A DNA stretch of 64,000 nt, taken from contig NZ_CP031356.1 of the NCBI RefSeq assembly GCF_003355475.1, positions 1,426,001 through 1,490,000 on the forward strand. Reading direction: 5' to 3'. How positions within the stretch are numbered: the stretch's first letter is position 1; each line of letters opens with the position of its first letter. The stretch is from Brachybacterium saurashtrense. Its GTDB lineage: Bacteria; Actinomycetota; Actinomycetes; Actinomycetales; Dermabacteraceae. A program made the translations under genes and the position numbers. The notes beneath the pieces were generated by a model. It searched no databases. It was not told where the DNA came from and worked only from the letters and a program-made list of their open reading frames with translations. Positions 36,164 through 44,876 of this stretch are shown piece by piece.

Positions 36164-36532
36164 GGTGCCTCCTTCGGGGTGTCGTCCTGTGGCGATGTCG
36201 TCCTGTGGTGATGTTGTGGGCGGCGGTGGTGTCGGTGGAGTGAGCGATCGCGAAGACTCGCACACACGTTCGACACCACATCGTCCTGCCGTCTATTTTA
36301 GAACAGAGGCTCGATAAATGCGACCCTTTTCGGATATCCGCCCCAGAATGTGGGTAACCCGCAGGTGTGGAGGAAAGGTCGAAAAGCACATCTGCGATCG
36401 GAGCTCACGGACGGGCAGGCACGCCGCACTCCGACGATTTCCCTTGGACACCGCGCGATGCAAAGTCTGTGGCATTTCGCAAGAGGTCAGGGAATGCTGT
36501 GGACGGCGCGCCACAAGGCGGTCGAGCCCTGC
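36164..36532. other. AT-rich intergenic region between the HNH gene and rsmD
   Basis: These 369 bases contain no convincing gene. The part at 36280-36490 is much richer in A and T than its surroundings. A -10-like TAAAAT occurs on the minus strand at 36300-36295, ahead of the HNH gene, without a clear -35. Short ORFs here look non-coding. It may be a promoter region or a recent insertion. Confidence 0.4.
36180..36211 (+). repeat. Two tandem copies of a 16-base repeat upstream of the HNH gene
   Basis: TGTCGTCCTGTGGCGA at 36180-36195 is followed directly by TGTCGTCCTGTGGTGA at 36196-36211 and a degenerate third start (TGTTGTGG). It lies in the leader just before the HNH gene's ribosome binding site and could be an operator pair or a replication-slippage tract. 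Confidence 0.6.
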
Positions 36533-37114
36533 TCACTCCTCCGCGGCGCCGTCCTCCTCGACGACCGGCCCGCCGAACTGCAACACGGTCTCGCCGTACG
36601 TCTTGGTGCCGTCGTCGGCCCAGCCCGCGGGCCACGTGACGGGCCGGCTGCGCGAGGAGCGCTCGAGGACCACCAGGGCGTCATCGGTGAGCGCGGGCCG
36701 GAGCGCGAGGAGCAGGCGCTCCAGCTCCTCGGTCGGGACGTCGTAGGGCGGATCGAGGAACACCAGGGTCGCGCCGTGGCCGTCCAGACCCGTCGTGGCG
36801 GCGGCCGCCTTGCCGGCGCGCACGTCCACCTGCGCGTCGAGACCGAGCTCGACGGCCGTGCGACGCAGCTGGCGGGCCGTCGGCCCGTGGAGCTCGACCA
36901 GAACGGCGTGGGCGGCGCCGCGCGAGAGGGCCTCGAAGGCGAGCGCCCCGGTGCCGGCGTAGAGATCGAGCACGCGGGTGCCCGCGAGCGCGTCCCAGCC
37001 GTCGAGCCTGCTGAACAGCGCCTCGCGGACGCGGTCCGAGGTGGGGCGGGTGCCGTTGCCGGGAGGGCCCGGGATCGTGCGCCCTCCCAGGCGGCCGGCG
37101 ATGATGCGCGGCAT
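36533..37114 (-). CDS. rsmD: 16S rRNA (guanine(966)-N(2))-methyltransferase RsmD
   Basis: RsmD methylates G966 of 16S rRNA. The 193-residue protein has GNGTRPTSDRVREALFSRL, the SAM motif VLDLYAGTGALAFEALSRG (about 48-66) and the catalytic DPPY motif near residue 121. It starts one base after the recG stop codon region, on the same strand, the usual recG-rsmD-coaD order; here coaD is separated from it by three other genes. Confidence 0.94.
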   Translation of the reverse strand: MPRIIAGRLGGRTIPGPPGNGTRPTSDRVREALFSRLDGWDALAGTRVLDLYAGTGALAFEALSRGAAHAVLVELHGPTARQLRRTAVELGLDAQVDVRAGKAAAATTGLDGHGATLVFLDPPYDVPTEELERLLLALRPALTDDALVVLERSSRSRPVTWPAGWADDGTKTYGETVLQFGGPVVEEDGAAEE

Positions 37115-37115
37115 G

Positions 37116-39332
37116 TCAGCTCCTCTCCACGTCGGGGTCGGCGTCCCTCAGCCGGTTCGCGACGGCGCCGGCGAGATCGGGGTGGGCGGTCAGATCCGGA
37201 TCGTCGGCGACCAGGGCGAAGGCGTCCTCCCGGGCCTGCTCGATCGCGCGCGCGTCGCGCACCACGTCGAGGTGCTTCAACGTGCGCTGCAGCCCGGACT
37301 GCTCCTGCCCCACCAGATCACCCGCGCCGCGGCGGCGCAGGTCGAGCTCGGCGAGGGCGAACCCGTCGGGCGCCTCGGCGATCGCGCGCAGATGCTGGGA
37401 GTGCTCCTCGTCCACCACGGCCGTGGTGTCGAAGAAGGCGATGCCGGGATGCTCCCCGCGGCCCACGCGTCCGCGCAGCTGATGGAGCTGGGAGACGCCG
37501 AAGCGCTCGGCGTCCAGCACGATCATCACCGAGGCGTTGGGGATGTCCACCCCCACTTCGATCACCGTGGTGGAGACCAGCAGGTCGATCTCCCCGCGCA
37601 CCATCTGCTCCATCACCTGCTGCTTCTCCTCGCCGGTGAGGCGGCCGTGGAGGATGCCCAGGCGGGCACCGGCCAGCTCGGGGCGCTCGGCGAGGCGCTG
37701 GGCGGTCTGGGTGACGCCGCGGGCGGGCTCGAGACCGGAGCCGGCACTCGCGCCGTCCTCGTCCGGGGCGGGCGCGGCGGGGGCGGCGTCGGCCTCGTCC
37801 TCGTCGATCCGGGCGCAGACCACGAACACCTGCCGCCCGGCCCGGATCTCCTCGCCGGCGCGCTGCCACATGCGCTGCTCCCAGGCGGGCAGCTGCTCGT
37901 GGACCACGTGGCTCTCCACCCCGGCGCGGCGGCCGGGACTCTCGGTAAGGGTGAGGACGTCCAGATCGCCCACGGTCGCGAGCGCCGCGGTGCGCGGAAT
38001 GGGAGTGGCGGTCATCACCACCACATGCGGATTCATGCCCTGCGGCCCCTTGGCGCGCAGGCGCCGGCGGTGGTCGACGCCGAATCGGTGCTGCTCGTCG
38101 ATGACCACCAGCCCCAGGGAGGCGAACTCCACCCCCTCGGTGAGCAGGGCGTGGGTGCCCACCACGATCCCGGCCTGCCCCGAGGTGACGTCCAGCAGGG
38201 TCTCGCGACGGGCGGAGGTGCGCTGCGAGCCGGTGAGCAGGCGCACCCGCGTGGCCTCGGGATGGGCGTCGAGCTGCCCGGCGCGGGAGAGCTCGCCCAG
38301 CAGCCCGGTGAGGGTGCGGTGGTGCTGCTCGGCGAGCACCTCGGTGGGGGCGAGCAGCGCGGCCTGATGGCCGGAGTCGACGGCCCGCAGCATCGCGCGC
38401 AGGGCGATGACCGTCTTGCCGGAGCCGACGTCGCCCTGCAGGAGGGCGCTGGTGGGGTGGCCGTTCCCGATCCGCTCGGCGAGGCGATCCCCGACCCCTC
38501 GCTGGCCGTCCGTGAGGGTGAACGGCAGGCGCTGGTCGAAGAGCTGCTGCAGGGGCCCCTCGGCGCGCAGCTGCGGGGCGGGGGTGCGCTCGTCCTGGGC
38601 GCGGCGCTGGGCGAAGATCGCCTGCAGCACGAACGCCTCCTCGTAGCGGAGGTGGGCCATGCCGCGCCGCACGTCCTCGACGGTGAGCGGGCGGTGCACC
38701 AGGCGCGCCGCCTCGTCGATCGGGGGGATGCCGCGCCGGGAGAGCACCGCGGCCGGCACCGGGCGGGAGAGGGAGGCGGTGTACTCCAGCCCCTTCGCCG
38801 TCGCGGAGCCCATCGTCTGCTGGGCGATGTTCTTGCGCAGGGGGTAGATCGGGCGGGGGCGCTGCGCCCAGGCGCGGCCCTGCTCGGTGTCCTCCACCGG
38901 CTCGTAGTCCGGGTGGGCGATCTGGAGGGCGCCGCGGTAGTCGTCGTAGCCCACGGTGCCGCGCACCAGGATCTGCGCCCCCACCGGGAGCCGGCCCCGG
39001 TGCCACTGCACCTGCCCCTGCGCGCTGAGGAAGAAGGTGAGCGGGAGCGACTCGGTGCCGTCCGTGACGGTGACCTCGAGGATGAAGCCGTGGCGGCTGC
39101 GCATCGCGCGATCGCGCACCGACTCCACCTCGACGATCGCGCTGACGTCCTCGCCCTGGTGGAGCTCGCGCAGGGAGCGCAGCGGCGCCGGCACCACGTA
39201 GCGCCGCGGGGCGAAGCGCATCATGGTGTCCAGGTCCCGCACCCCGAAGGAGGCCATCGCCCGGGACTCCTTGGTGATCAGCAGCTCCGAGAGCGGCATC
39301 GAGCCGGGGGCGGACTCCTGCCTCCTGGCCAT
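37116..39332 (-). CDS. recG: ATP-dependent DNA helicase RecG
   Basis: RecG remodels stalled replication forks and Holliday junctions. From ATG 39332 (GAGGAGAGG upstream) it has 738 residues. The frame stays open to 39428, but that part is not RecG-like. An N-terminal wedge/OB domain (about 60-150) precedes Walker A LLQGDVGSGKT near 305, the signature VIDEQHRFGVDHR near 415 and helicase motifs VI (LRGRVGRGEHPG). An acidic Ala/Pro-rich insert lies near 510-535. Complete and normal in length. Confidence 0.95.
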   Translation of the reverse strand: MARRQESAPGSMPLSELLITKESRAMASFGVRDLDTMMRFAPRRYVVPAPLRSLRELHQGEDVSAIVEVESVRDRAMRSRHGFILEVTVTDGTESLPLTFFLSAQGQVQWHRGRLPVGAQILVRGTVGYDDYRGALQIAHPDYEPVEDTEQGRAWAQRPRPIYPLRKNIAQQTMGSATAKGLEYTASLSRPVPAAVLSRRGIPPIDEAARLVHRPLTVEDVRRGMAHLRYEEAFVLQAIFAQRRAQDERTPAPQLRAEGPLQQLFDQRLPFTLTDGQRGVGDRLAERIGNGHPTSALLQGDVGSGKTVIALRAMLRAVDSGHQAALLAPTEVLAEQHHRTLTGLLGELSRAGQLDAHPEATRVRLLTGSQRTSARRETLLDVTSGQAGIVVGTHALLTEGVEFASLGLVVIDEQHRFGVDHRRRLRAKGPQGMNPHVVVMTATPIPRTAALATVGDLDVLTLTESPGRRAGVESHVVHEQLPAWEQRMWQRAGEEIRAGRQVFVVCARIDEDEADAAPAAPAPDEDGASAGSGLEPARGVTQTAQRLAERPELAGARLGILHGRLTGEEKQQVMEQMVRGEIDLLVSTTVIEVGVDIPNASVMIVLDAERFGVSQLHQLRGRVGRGEHPGIAFFDTTAVVDEEHSQHLRAIAEAPDGFALAELDLRRRGAGDLVGQEQSGLQRTLKHLDVVRDARAIEQAREDAFALVADDPDLTAHPDLAGAVANRLRDADPDVERS

Positions 39333-39451
39333 GCGGACCTCTCCTCGTGCTCGACGGTGCGGCCGCGGGCGGTGCGACCTGCGCGGTCCCATCGTGCCAC
39401 TGCCCCGGGACATCGTGAGGGACTCCACAGCCGCTGTGGACAGCCGTCCCC

Positions 39452-39480
39452 TTCAGGCACGCGGCCATCTGAGCTATGAT
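39452..39480 (+). promoter_or_regulatory. Sigma-A type promoter for rpmB
   Basis: TTCAGG (39452-39457), a 17-base spacer and TATGAT (39475-39480) form a plausible housekeeping promoter. Transcription would begin near 39487, leaving about 120 bases of leader before rpmB. Confidence 0.55.
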
Positions 39481-39605
39481 TCCGTGGTTGCCCTGACCGC
39501 CGGGGGCTCGCACCTCCGTGCTCACCCAGGTCACCGACCCCGCCGTTCCGGCGCGGGGGTGGAGCGGGCACCGCGATCAGAACATCGACGTACCAGGAGA
39601 CGACA

Positions 39606-39803
39606 GTGGCTGCTTCCACGTGTGACATCTGCGCCAAGAGCCCGCGCTTCGGCAAGGCCGTGTCCCACTCGCACCGCCGCACCTCGCGTCGCTGGAACCC
39701 GAACATCCAGTCGGTCCGCACTGTGATCAACGGCACCAGCAAGCGCGTGAACGTGTGCACCTCCTGCCTCAAGGCAGGCAAGGTCAGCACGCTCGGTGCC
39801 TGA
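39606..39803 (+). CDS. rpmB: 50S ribosomal protein L28 (zinc-binding form)
   Basis: L28 is a small 50S protein. The 65-residue product starts at GTG 39606, preceded by AGGAGA at about six bases. It has two CxxC pairs, CDIC (6-9) and CTSC (near 53), which mark the zinc-containing form; zinc-free paralogues replace it under zinc limitation in actinobacteria. It is divergent from recG, the common RecG-L28 neighbourhood, and is followed by a strong hairpin. Confidence 0.95.
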   Translation: MAASTCDICAKSPRFGKAVSHSHRRTSRRWNPNIQSVRTVINGTSKRVNVCTSCLKAGKVSTLGA

Positions 39804-39825
39804 GCGAGACCGCAAGGACTCATTC

Positions 39826-39863
39826 CACGAGAGCCCTCGCCCGATCGGGTGAGGGCTCTCGTG
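39826..39863. terminator. Hairpin between convergent rpmB and alcohol dehydrogenase genes
   Basis: A 13-base perfect stem (ACGAGAGCCCTC in the left arm) with a self-complementary inner segment lies 22 bases after rpmB. There is no clear T-run on either side, so termination may depend on the hairpin alone. Confidence 0.6.
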
Positions 39864-39973
39864 CGTACGGACATCGTTCCCGCACAGGGAGAGTAACAGT
39901 TGATTTCCTCTGTGACTCGACTGATCGACGAAACCTGCTGTGGGGCGGGCGCGCCGCCCGCCCCACCCGGTGG

Positions 39974-41050
39974 TCACTCCGCGGCGGCGCCTGCGAAGGT
40001 GGCGGTGTCGATCACGGCGCGGAAGTGCACGTCCCCGGCGACCACGCGGTCGTAGGCGGCGTCCGCCTCGTCGACGGAGATCGTCTCGACCTGGGCGGCG
40101 ATCCCGTGCGCGGCGCAGAAGTCGAGCATCTCCTGGGTCTCCGCGATCCCGCCGATGTTCGATCCGGCCAGCACCTTGCCGCCGCCGATCAGGGAGCCGA
40201 AGCCCAGCGACTGCGGCGCGGGCGGCAGGCCCACCACGGCCATCACGCCGCGCGGCGCGAGCAGGCCCAGGTAGCGGTCCACGTCGATGTCCGCGCTGAT
40301 GGTGTTCAGGATCAGGTCGAACTCGCCGCGGTGGTCGCGGAAGAAGCCCTCCTCGCCGGTGGCGAGCACACGGGTGGCCCCCAGGGCGAGGGCGTCCGCC
40401 TCCTTGCGCAGGGAGCGGGAGAGCACGGTGACCTCCGCGCCCATCGCCGCCGCGATCTGCACGCCCATGTGGCCCAGTCCGCCCAGGCCCAGCACGGCCA
40501 CCCGCCTGGCGCGGCCGTCGACCTGCTGGTCGGCGCCCCAGCGGCGCAGCGGCGCATACGTGGTGATGCCGGCGCACAGCAGCGGGGCGGCCCGGTCGAA
40601 CGGGAGGGCGTCCGGGATGCGGCATACGAAGCGCTGGTCCACCACGACCTTCTCGGCGTAGCCGCCCTGGGTGATGGTGCCGTCGACGTCCTGCGCGTTG
40701 TAGGTGCCGACGTTGCCCTCCAGGCAGTTCTGCTCCTGGCCGGCGCGGCACTCGAGGCAGGTGCCGCAGGAGTTCACCATGCAGCCCACGCCCACGCGGT
40801 CCCCCACCGCCCAGTCGGTGACCTCGGCGCCCACGGCGGAGACGGTGCCGGCGATCTCGTGGCCCACGGTGAGCGGAAAGTGGGCCTCGCCCCACTCGTT
40901 GCGGATGGTGTGGATGTCGCTGTGGCAGATGCCGGCGGCCTCGATGTCGATCACCACATCGCCCGGGCGCGGGTCGCGCCGTTCGATGGTGGCGACGCGG
41001 AAGGGCTGGTCGGGGCCGGTCTTCTGCAGGGCCTTGACGGTGAGCGGCAT
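39974..41050 (-). CDS. Zinc-dependent alcohol/aldehyde dehydrogenase (CAD-like, YahK group)
   Basis: A 358-residue medium-chain dehydrogenase that would reduce aldehydes with NADPH or oxidise alcohols. Catalytic zinc ligands lie in AGICHSDIH (Cys, near 42) and TVGHEIAG (His/Glu, near 65). The structural zinc site is in CGTCLECRAGQEQNC, and the nucleotide fold is LGLGGLGHMGVQIA. The pattern is that of the cinnamyl-alcohol-dehydrogenase/YahK group. It is a single gene between hairpins with no pathway neighbours, so the natural substrate is unknown. Confidence 0.92.
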   Translation of the reverse strand: MPLTVKALQKTGPDQPFRVATIERRDPRPGDVVIDIEAAGICHSDIHTIRNEWGEAHFPLTVGHEIAGTVSAVGAEVTDWAVGDRVGVGCMVNSCGTCLECRAGQEQNCLEGNVGTYNAQDVDGTITQGGYAEKVVVDQRFVCRIPDALPFDRAAPLLCAGITTYAPLRRWGADQQVDGRARRVAVLGLGGLGHMGVQIAAAMGAEVTVLSRSLRKEADALALGATRVLATGEEGFFRDHRGEFDLILNTISADIDVDRYLGLLAPRGVMAVVGLPPAPQSLGFGSLIGGGKVLAGSNIGGIAETQEMLDFCAAHGIAAQVETISVDEADAAYDRVVAGDVHFRAVIDTATFAGAAAE

Positions 41051-41143
41051 GGGGGTACCTCCAGCGGGTCGGGGTGTGCGGGCGCGACGCGCGCCGCCTG
41101 TGAGCCTAGACCTGCGGGCCCCGCCCCCGCGCCGGTGTACGCG

Positions 41144-42187
41144 TCACGCGAAGTGGTCGAAGCCCTCGCCCGCGACCGCCCGGCCCTCCAGCAGCACCGC
41201 GGGGGCGTCGGCGCCGGCGGCGCGGAGGCGGCCGACGGGGCGGAAGCCCGCCGGCACCTCGCCCGGGGCGAAGGCGGCGAGCATCGCGTGCTCCTCCCCG
41301 CCGTGGAGCACCCAGTCCCAGGGATCGGCGTCGAGCTCCGCGGCGAGATCCGCGAGGGCGCCGACGTCGGGGGCGAGCGCGTCCCGGTCGAGGTCGACGA
41401 CGAGCTGCGAGGCGCGGGCGAGACGCCCGCCGTCGCGCACCAGCCCGTCGGAGAGGTCCATCATCGCGTGCGCCGCACGGCCGCCGGTCCAGCCCAGCGA
41501 AAGATCCGGCTCCGGGGCGTCGTGCCACTGCACCAGCTCCGCGGCCGACGGGTCGCGGATCTCCCGCAGCACCACCGTCGGCGCGGTGCCCGCCGCGGTG
41601 CGCACCAGGGCGCGTCCGCCCAGGACGAGCGCCAGACCGGCGGCGGAGCGGCCCAGGCGGGGCGTGCCGATCGCGAGCACGTCCCCGGGGCGGCCGCCGG
41701 AGCGCAGCACCGGCTCCTGCCCCTCCTCCAGGGCGCCCATCGCGGTGACCGTGAGGGTGAGCCGGTCGGCGCGCCCTAGGTCCCCGCCCACGATGCTCGC
41801 CCCGTCGGCCTCGGCCCGGGCGGTCATCCCGATCGTGAGCTCCTCGAAGACGGCGGCGGGGGTGCCCGCCGGGGCGGAGATCGCGGCGACCAGCGCGGTG
41901 GGCCGGGCGCCCATCGCGGCGACGTCCGCGAGGTTCTGCACGGCGGCCTTGCGACCGATCCAGCGGGCGGTGGTGGCACGGGGCAGGAAGTCGTGCCCCT
42001 CGACGAGGGTGTCGGTGGTGACCACCAGGCGCGGGGAGCTCAGGCGCACCACCGCGGCGTCGTCCCCGGGCCCCACCTCCACCTCCGCACCGTGGCGCAG
42101 GTGCGGGAGCATCCGGCCCAGCAGGGCGGCCTCACCGCGGAGGTCGCTGGGCCGTGCCGGCTCGGGGTGGGGAGGATCGCCTGCCAT
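41144..42187 (-). CDS. thiL: Thiamine-monophosphate kinase ThiL
   Basis: ThiL phosphorylates thiamine monophosphate to the active cofactor thiamine diphosphate. From ATG 42187 there are 347 residues, with GPGDDAAVVRL (about 40-50), SIVGGDLGRAD, and MMDLSDGLVRDGG. The order thiL-DUF3515-ddl is typical of actinobacteria; here thiL diverges from the DUF3515 gene with 39 bases between starts. The open frame continues upstream but reads as an antisense shadow of the lipoprotein gene. Confidence 0.93.
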   Translation of the reverse strand: MAGDPPHPEPARPSDLRGEAALLGRMLPHLRHGAEVEVGPGDDAAVVRLSSPRLVVTTDTLVEGHDFLPRATTARWIGRKAAVQNLADVAAMGARPTALVAAISAPAGTPAAVFEELTIGMTARAEADGASIVGGDLGRADRLTLTVTAMGALEEGQEPVLRSGGRPGDVLAIGTPRLGRSAAGLALVLGGRALVRTAAGTAPTVVLREIRDPSAAELVQWHDAPEPDLSLGWTGGRAAHAMMDLSDGLVRDGGRLARASQLVVDLDRDALAPDVGALADLAAELDADPWDWVLHGGEEHAMLAAFAPGEVPAGFRPVGRLRAAGADAPAVLLEGRAVAGEGFDHFA

Positions 42188-42226
42188 GTGCCCAGTGTGC
42201 CCGACGTCCCCGGGTAGGCTCGCAGG

Positions 42227-42721
42227 GTGCTCCGCTCCCGCCTGCTCGCCCTGCCCGCCGCCGCCCTGATGGCGCTCGGTCTCGCCTCCTGCGGCACCGT
42301 GCAGGTGCCCGCCGGCAGCGATGCCGCGAACCCCGTCTGCGCGCAGATCGTGCTCAACGCACCGCCGGAGGTGCTGGGGATGGAGCGGGTGGAGACCTCC
42401 AGCCAGGGCACGGCGGCCTGGGGCGACGGGGAGGACACCATCGTGATGCGCTGCGGCGTGACCCCGCCCGGTCCCACCACCGACATCTGCACCACGCTCG
42501 CCGACGGCGACGGCGTGGAGGTGGACTGGATCGTTCACGAGCTCGACCACGAGGTGTTCCTGTACACCACCTACGGGCGGGAGCCGGCGATCGACGTGAG
42601 CGTGCCGCGCTCGGCCGCGCCGGACCAGCCCTCCGGGGCGGCGCTGGACCTCACCACGCTGATCACCCGGAACATCGAGGCCACCGATCGCTGCGTGGGC
42701 CCCGGGGACCTCGCCGACTGA
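42227..42721 (+). CDS. DUF3515 lipoprotein
   Basis: A 164-residue lipoprotein with a GTG start at 42227. The signal peptide (about 1-21) ends in a lipobox LGLASC with Cys22 as the lipidated residue. The remainder has four further Cys that could form disulfides. It matches the DUF3515 family found beside ddl and thiL across actinobacteria, with unknown function. It converges on ddl with three bases between the stops. An envelope role is likely from its location and neighbours. Confidence 0.88.
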   Translation: MLRSRLLALPAAALMALGLASCGTVQVPAGSDAANPVCAQIVLNAPPEVLGMERVETSSQGTAAWGDGEDTIVMRCGVTPPGPTTDICTTLADGDGVEVDWIVHELDHEVFLYTTYGREPAIDVSVPRSAAPDQPSGAALDLTTLITRNIEATDRCVGPGDLAD

Positions 42722-42724
42722 GCC

Positions 42725-43840
42725 TCAGCGCGCGCCGAGGCGACGGCCGCGCGCCGTCTCGATGAGCTCGCCGATGAGGTCCGCGTAGCTCAGGCCCATC
42801 GACTCCCACAGCACCGGGAACATGGAGTACGGGGTGAACCCGGGCATGGTGTTGACCTCGTTGACCAGCACCCGGTGGTCCCGGGTGACGAACATGTCCA
42901 CCCTCGCCAGTCCCTCCAGGCCCAGGGCGCGGAAAGCGCGCAGCGCCGTCTCGCGCACCTCCTCGAGCACGGCGTCCGGCAGCGCGGCGGGCACGTCGAT
43001 GCTCACCGTGCCCTTGCCGAAGTACTTCGCCTCGTAGTCGTAGAAGTCGAGGTCCGCGCCCACCTTCACCTCACCGGGCAGCGTGGTGGACGGCTCGCGG
43101 CCGTCGCGCCCCTGCAGCACCCCGCACTCGATCTCGCGGGCGTCGAGCCCCTCCTCGATGAGCACCTTGGGATCCTCGGCGAAGGCGCTCTTCACGGCGG
43201 CGTCGAGCTGGGCCTGGTCGCTCACCCGGGTGACGCCGAGGCTGGAGCCGGCGCGGGCGGGCTTGACGAACCACGGCAGGGGGTGCGTGTCGCGCAGGTA
43301 GGTGGTGACGCGGTGGGACTCGGCGGCCCACTGGTCCTCGTGCACCACGATGCCGGGGGCGCAGTCGATGCCGGCGGTGCCGAGCACGAGCTTGGTGGCG
43401 GCCTTGTCCATCGCGGCGGCGGAGGCCAGCACGCCGCTGCCCACGTAGGGGATGTCGAGCATCTCGAGCATGCCCTGGACGGTCCCGTCCTCGCCGTAGG
43501 CGCCGTGCAGCAGCGGCCACACCACGTCCACCTCCGCGAGGTCCTGCACGCGGCCGTCCCGCACGGTGCGCAGCATGATCCGCTCCCCCGGGCGGTGGCG
43601 GGCCTCGGGCAGCAGCACCTCGTCCCCGCCCGGATCGACCTCGGGGGTGCGCCCGTCCACCATCGTCCAGTCGCTGGCATCGGCGGAGACGTGCACCCAG
43701 CGCCCCTCCCGGGTGATGCCCAGGGCCACCACCTCGAAGCGCTCGCGATCGATCGCGGCGAGGATGCCGCCGGCGGTGACGCACGAGATGCCGTGCTCTC
43801 CGCTGCGGCCGCCGAACAGCAGGGCGACGGTGGTTCTCAT
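42725..43840 (-). CDS. ddl: D-alanine--D-alanine ligase
   Basis: Ddl makes D-Ala-D-Ala for peptidoglycan precursors using ATP. From ATG 43840 it has 371 residues: LLFGGRSGEHGISCVTAG at the N-terminus, the ATP-grasp motifs FVKPARAGSSLGVTRV and the metal-binding NEVNTMPGFTPYSMFP near the C-terminus. A longer start at 43912 would overlap gpsA and is unlikely. It lies 13 bases after gpsA in a cell-envelope gene cluster. Confidence 0.95.
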   Translation of the reverse strand: MRTTVALLFGGRSGEHGISCVTAGGILAAIDRERFEVVALGITREGRWVHVSADASDWTMVDGRTPEVDPGGDEVLLPEARHRPGERIMLRTVRDGRVQDLAEVDVVWPLLHGAYGEDGTVQGMLEMLDIPYVGSGVLASAAAMDKAATKLVLGTAGIDCAPGIVVHEDQWAAESHRVTTYLRDTHPLPWFVKPARAGSSLGVTRVSDQAQLDAAVKSAFAEDPKVLIEEGLDAREIECGVLQGRDGREPSTTLPGEVKVGADLDFYDYEAKYFGKGTVSIDVPAALPDAVLEEVRETALRAFRALGLEGLARVDMFVTRDHRVLVNEVNTMPGFTPYSMFPVLWESMGLSYADLIGELIETARGRRLGAR

Positions 43841-43853
43841 GGGGGCAGGATAT

Positions 43854-44876
43854 TCATTCCGAGCGCACCGAGCGCGACAGCAGGGCCGTGGTGACCTCGT
43901 CGATGCGCGCACCGTGGTCCACCACCGAGACCACCGCGCGCGTGATCGGCATGTCCACGTCGAGGCGGGCGGCGAGGTCCGCGACCGCGCGTGCGGTGGC
44001 GACGCCCTCGGCCGTCTGCCCCACCTCCGCGGCGGCCGCCTCGACGTCCAGGCCTCGGCCCAGCGCCAGTCCCAGGCGGTGGTTGCGACTCAGCGGGGAG
44101 GCGCAGGTGGCCACCAGGTCGCCCATCCCGGCCAGGCCCGCGAAGGTCTCCCGCCGGCCGCCGAGGGCGACGCCCAGGCGGGTGATCTCCGCCAGGCCGC
44201 GGGTGATGAGGCTGGCGGTGGTGTTGTGGCCGTGGCCGAGCCCGCTCGCGGCGCCCACGGCGATCGCGATGACGTTCTTCACGGCGCCGGCGATCTCCAC
44301 GCCCACCACGTCGGTGGAGGTGTAGGCGCGCAGGTACGGGGCCGTGCACCAGCGGGCGAGCCTGTCGGCGAGCTCCTGGTCCGGGGCGGCCACCACGCTC
44401 GCGCAGGGGCGGCGAGCGGCGATCTCCGCGGAGAGGTTCGGGCCGGAGAGCACGCCGATCAGGGCGGGGTCCGCGCCGCCCGCGGCGGCGATCACCTCGC
44501 TGATGCGGGCGTCGGTGCCGCGCTCGATGCCCTTGGTGAGCGACAGCACCGGCACCGCGGGGAGGTCCGGCCACGGGGCGAGGGTGGAGCGCAGCGACTG
44601 GGCGGGGAACGCCACCACCACGGCGTCGGCGCCGTCGAGCGCCTCCTCGGGCCGGGAGGTGCCGTGCACCGCGTCGGGCAGCACCAGCTCGGGGAGATAG
44701 GCGCGGTTGCGGTGCTCCTCGCGGATCTCGCGGGCCACCTCCTCTCGGCGGGCCCAGAGGGTCACCTCCGCGCCGGCGTCGGCGAGTACCTGGGCGAAGG
44801 TGGTGCCCCAGCTGCCGGCGCCGAGCACCGCGAGCCGGGGCGGGACGGGACGGTGCTCCTGGGCGTGTGCGCTCAT
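43854..44876 (-). CDS. gpsA: Glycerol-3-phosphate dehydrogenase (NAD(P)+) GpsA
   Basis: GpsA makes glycerol 3-phosphate from dihydroxyacetone phosphate for phospholipids. The 340-residue protein has the dinucleotide fold VLGAGSWGTTFAQVLADAG (about 17-35), the active Lys in EIAGAVKNVIAIAVG and SLTKGIE. GGAG precedes the ATG at 44876, which overlaps the plsC stop by four bases. Together with plsC it couples the first two steps of phosphatidic acid synthesis. Confidence 0.95.
   Translation of the reverse strand: MSAHAQEHRPVPPRLAVLGAGSWGTTFAQVLADAGAEVTLWARREEVAREIREEHRNRAYLPELVLPDAVHGTSRPEEALDGADAVVVAFPAQSLRSTLAPWPDLPAVPVLSLTKGIERGTDARISEVIAAAGGADPALIGVLSGPNLSAEIAARRPCASVVAAPDQELADRLARWCTAPYLRAYTSTDVVGVEIAGAVKNVIAIAVGAASGLGHGHNTTASLITRGLAEITRLGVALGGRRETFAGLAGMGDLVATCASPLSRNHRLGLALGRGLDVEAAAAEVGQTAEGVATARAVADLAARLDVDMPITRAVVSVVDHGARIDEVTTALLSRSVRSE

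Noticed and set aside
42187..42550. Longer N-terminus for ThiL (start at 42550) and a search for a TPP riboswitch ahead of thiL
   Set aside because: The extension is antisense to the DUF3515 lipoprotein, and the 39-base gap between the divergent starts is too short for a riboswitch; no conserved thi-box was seen.
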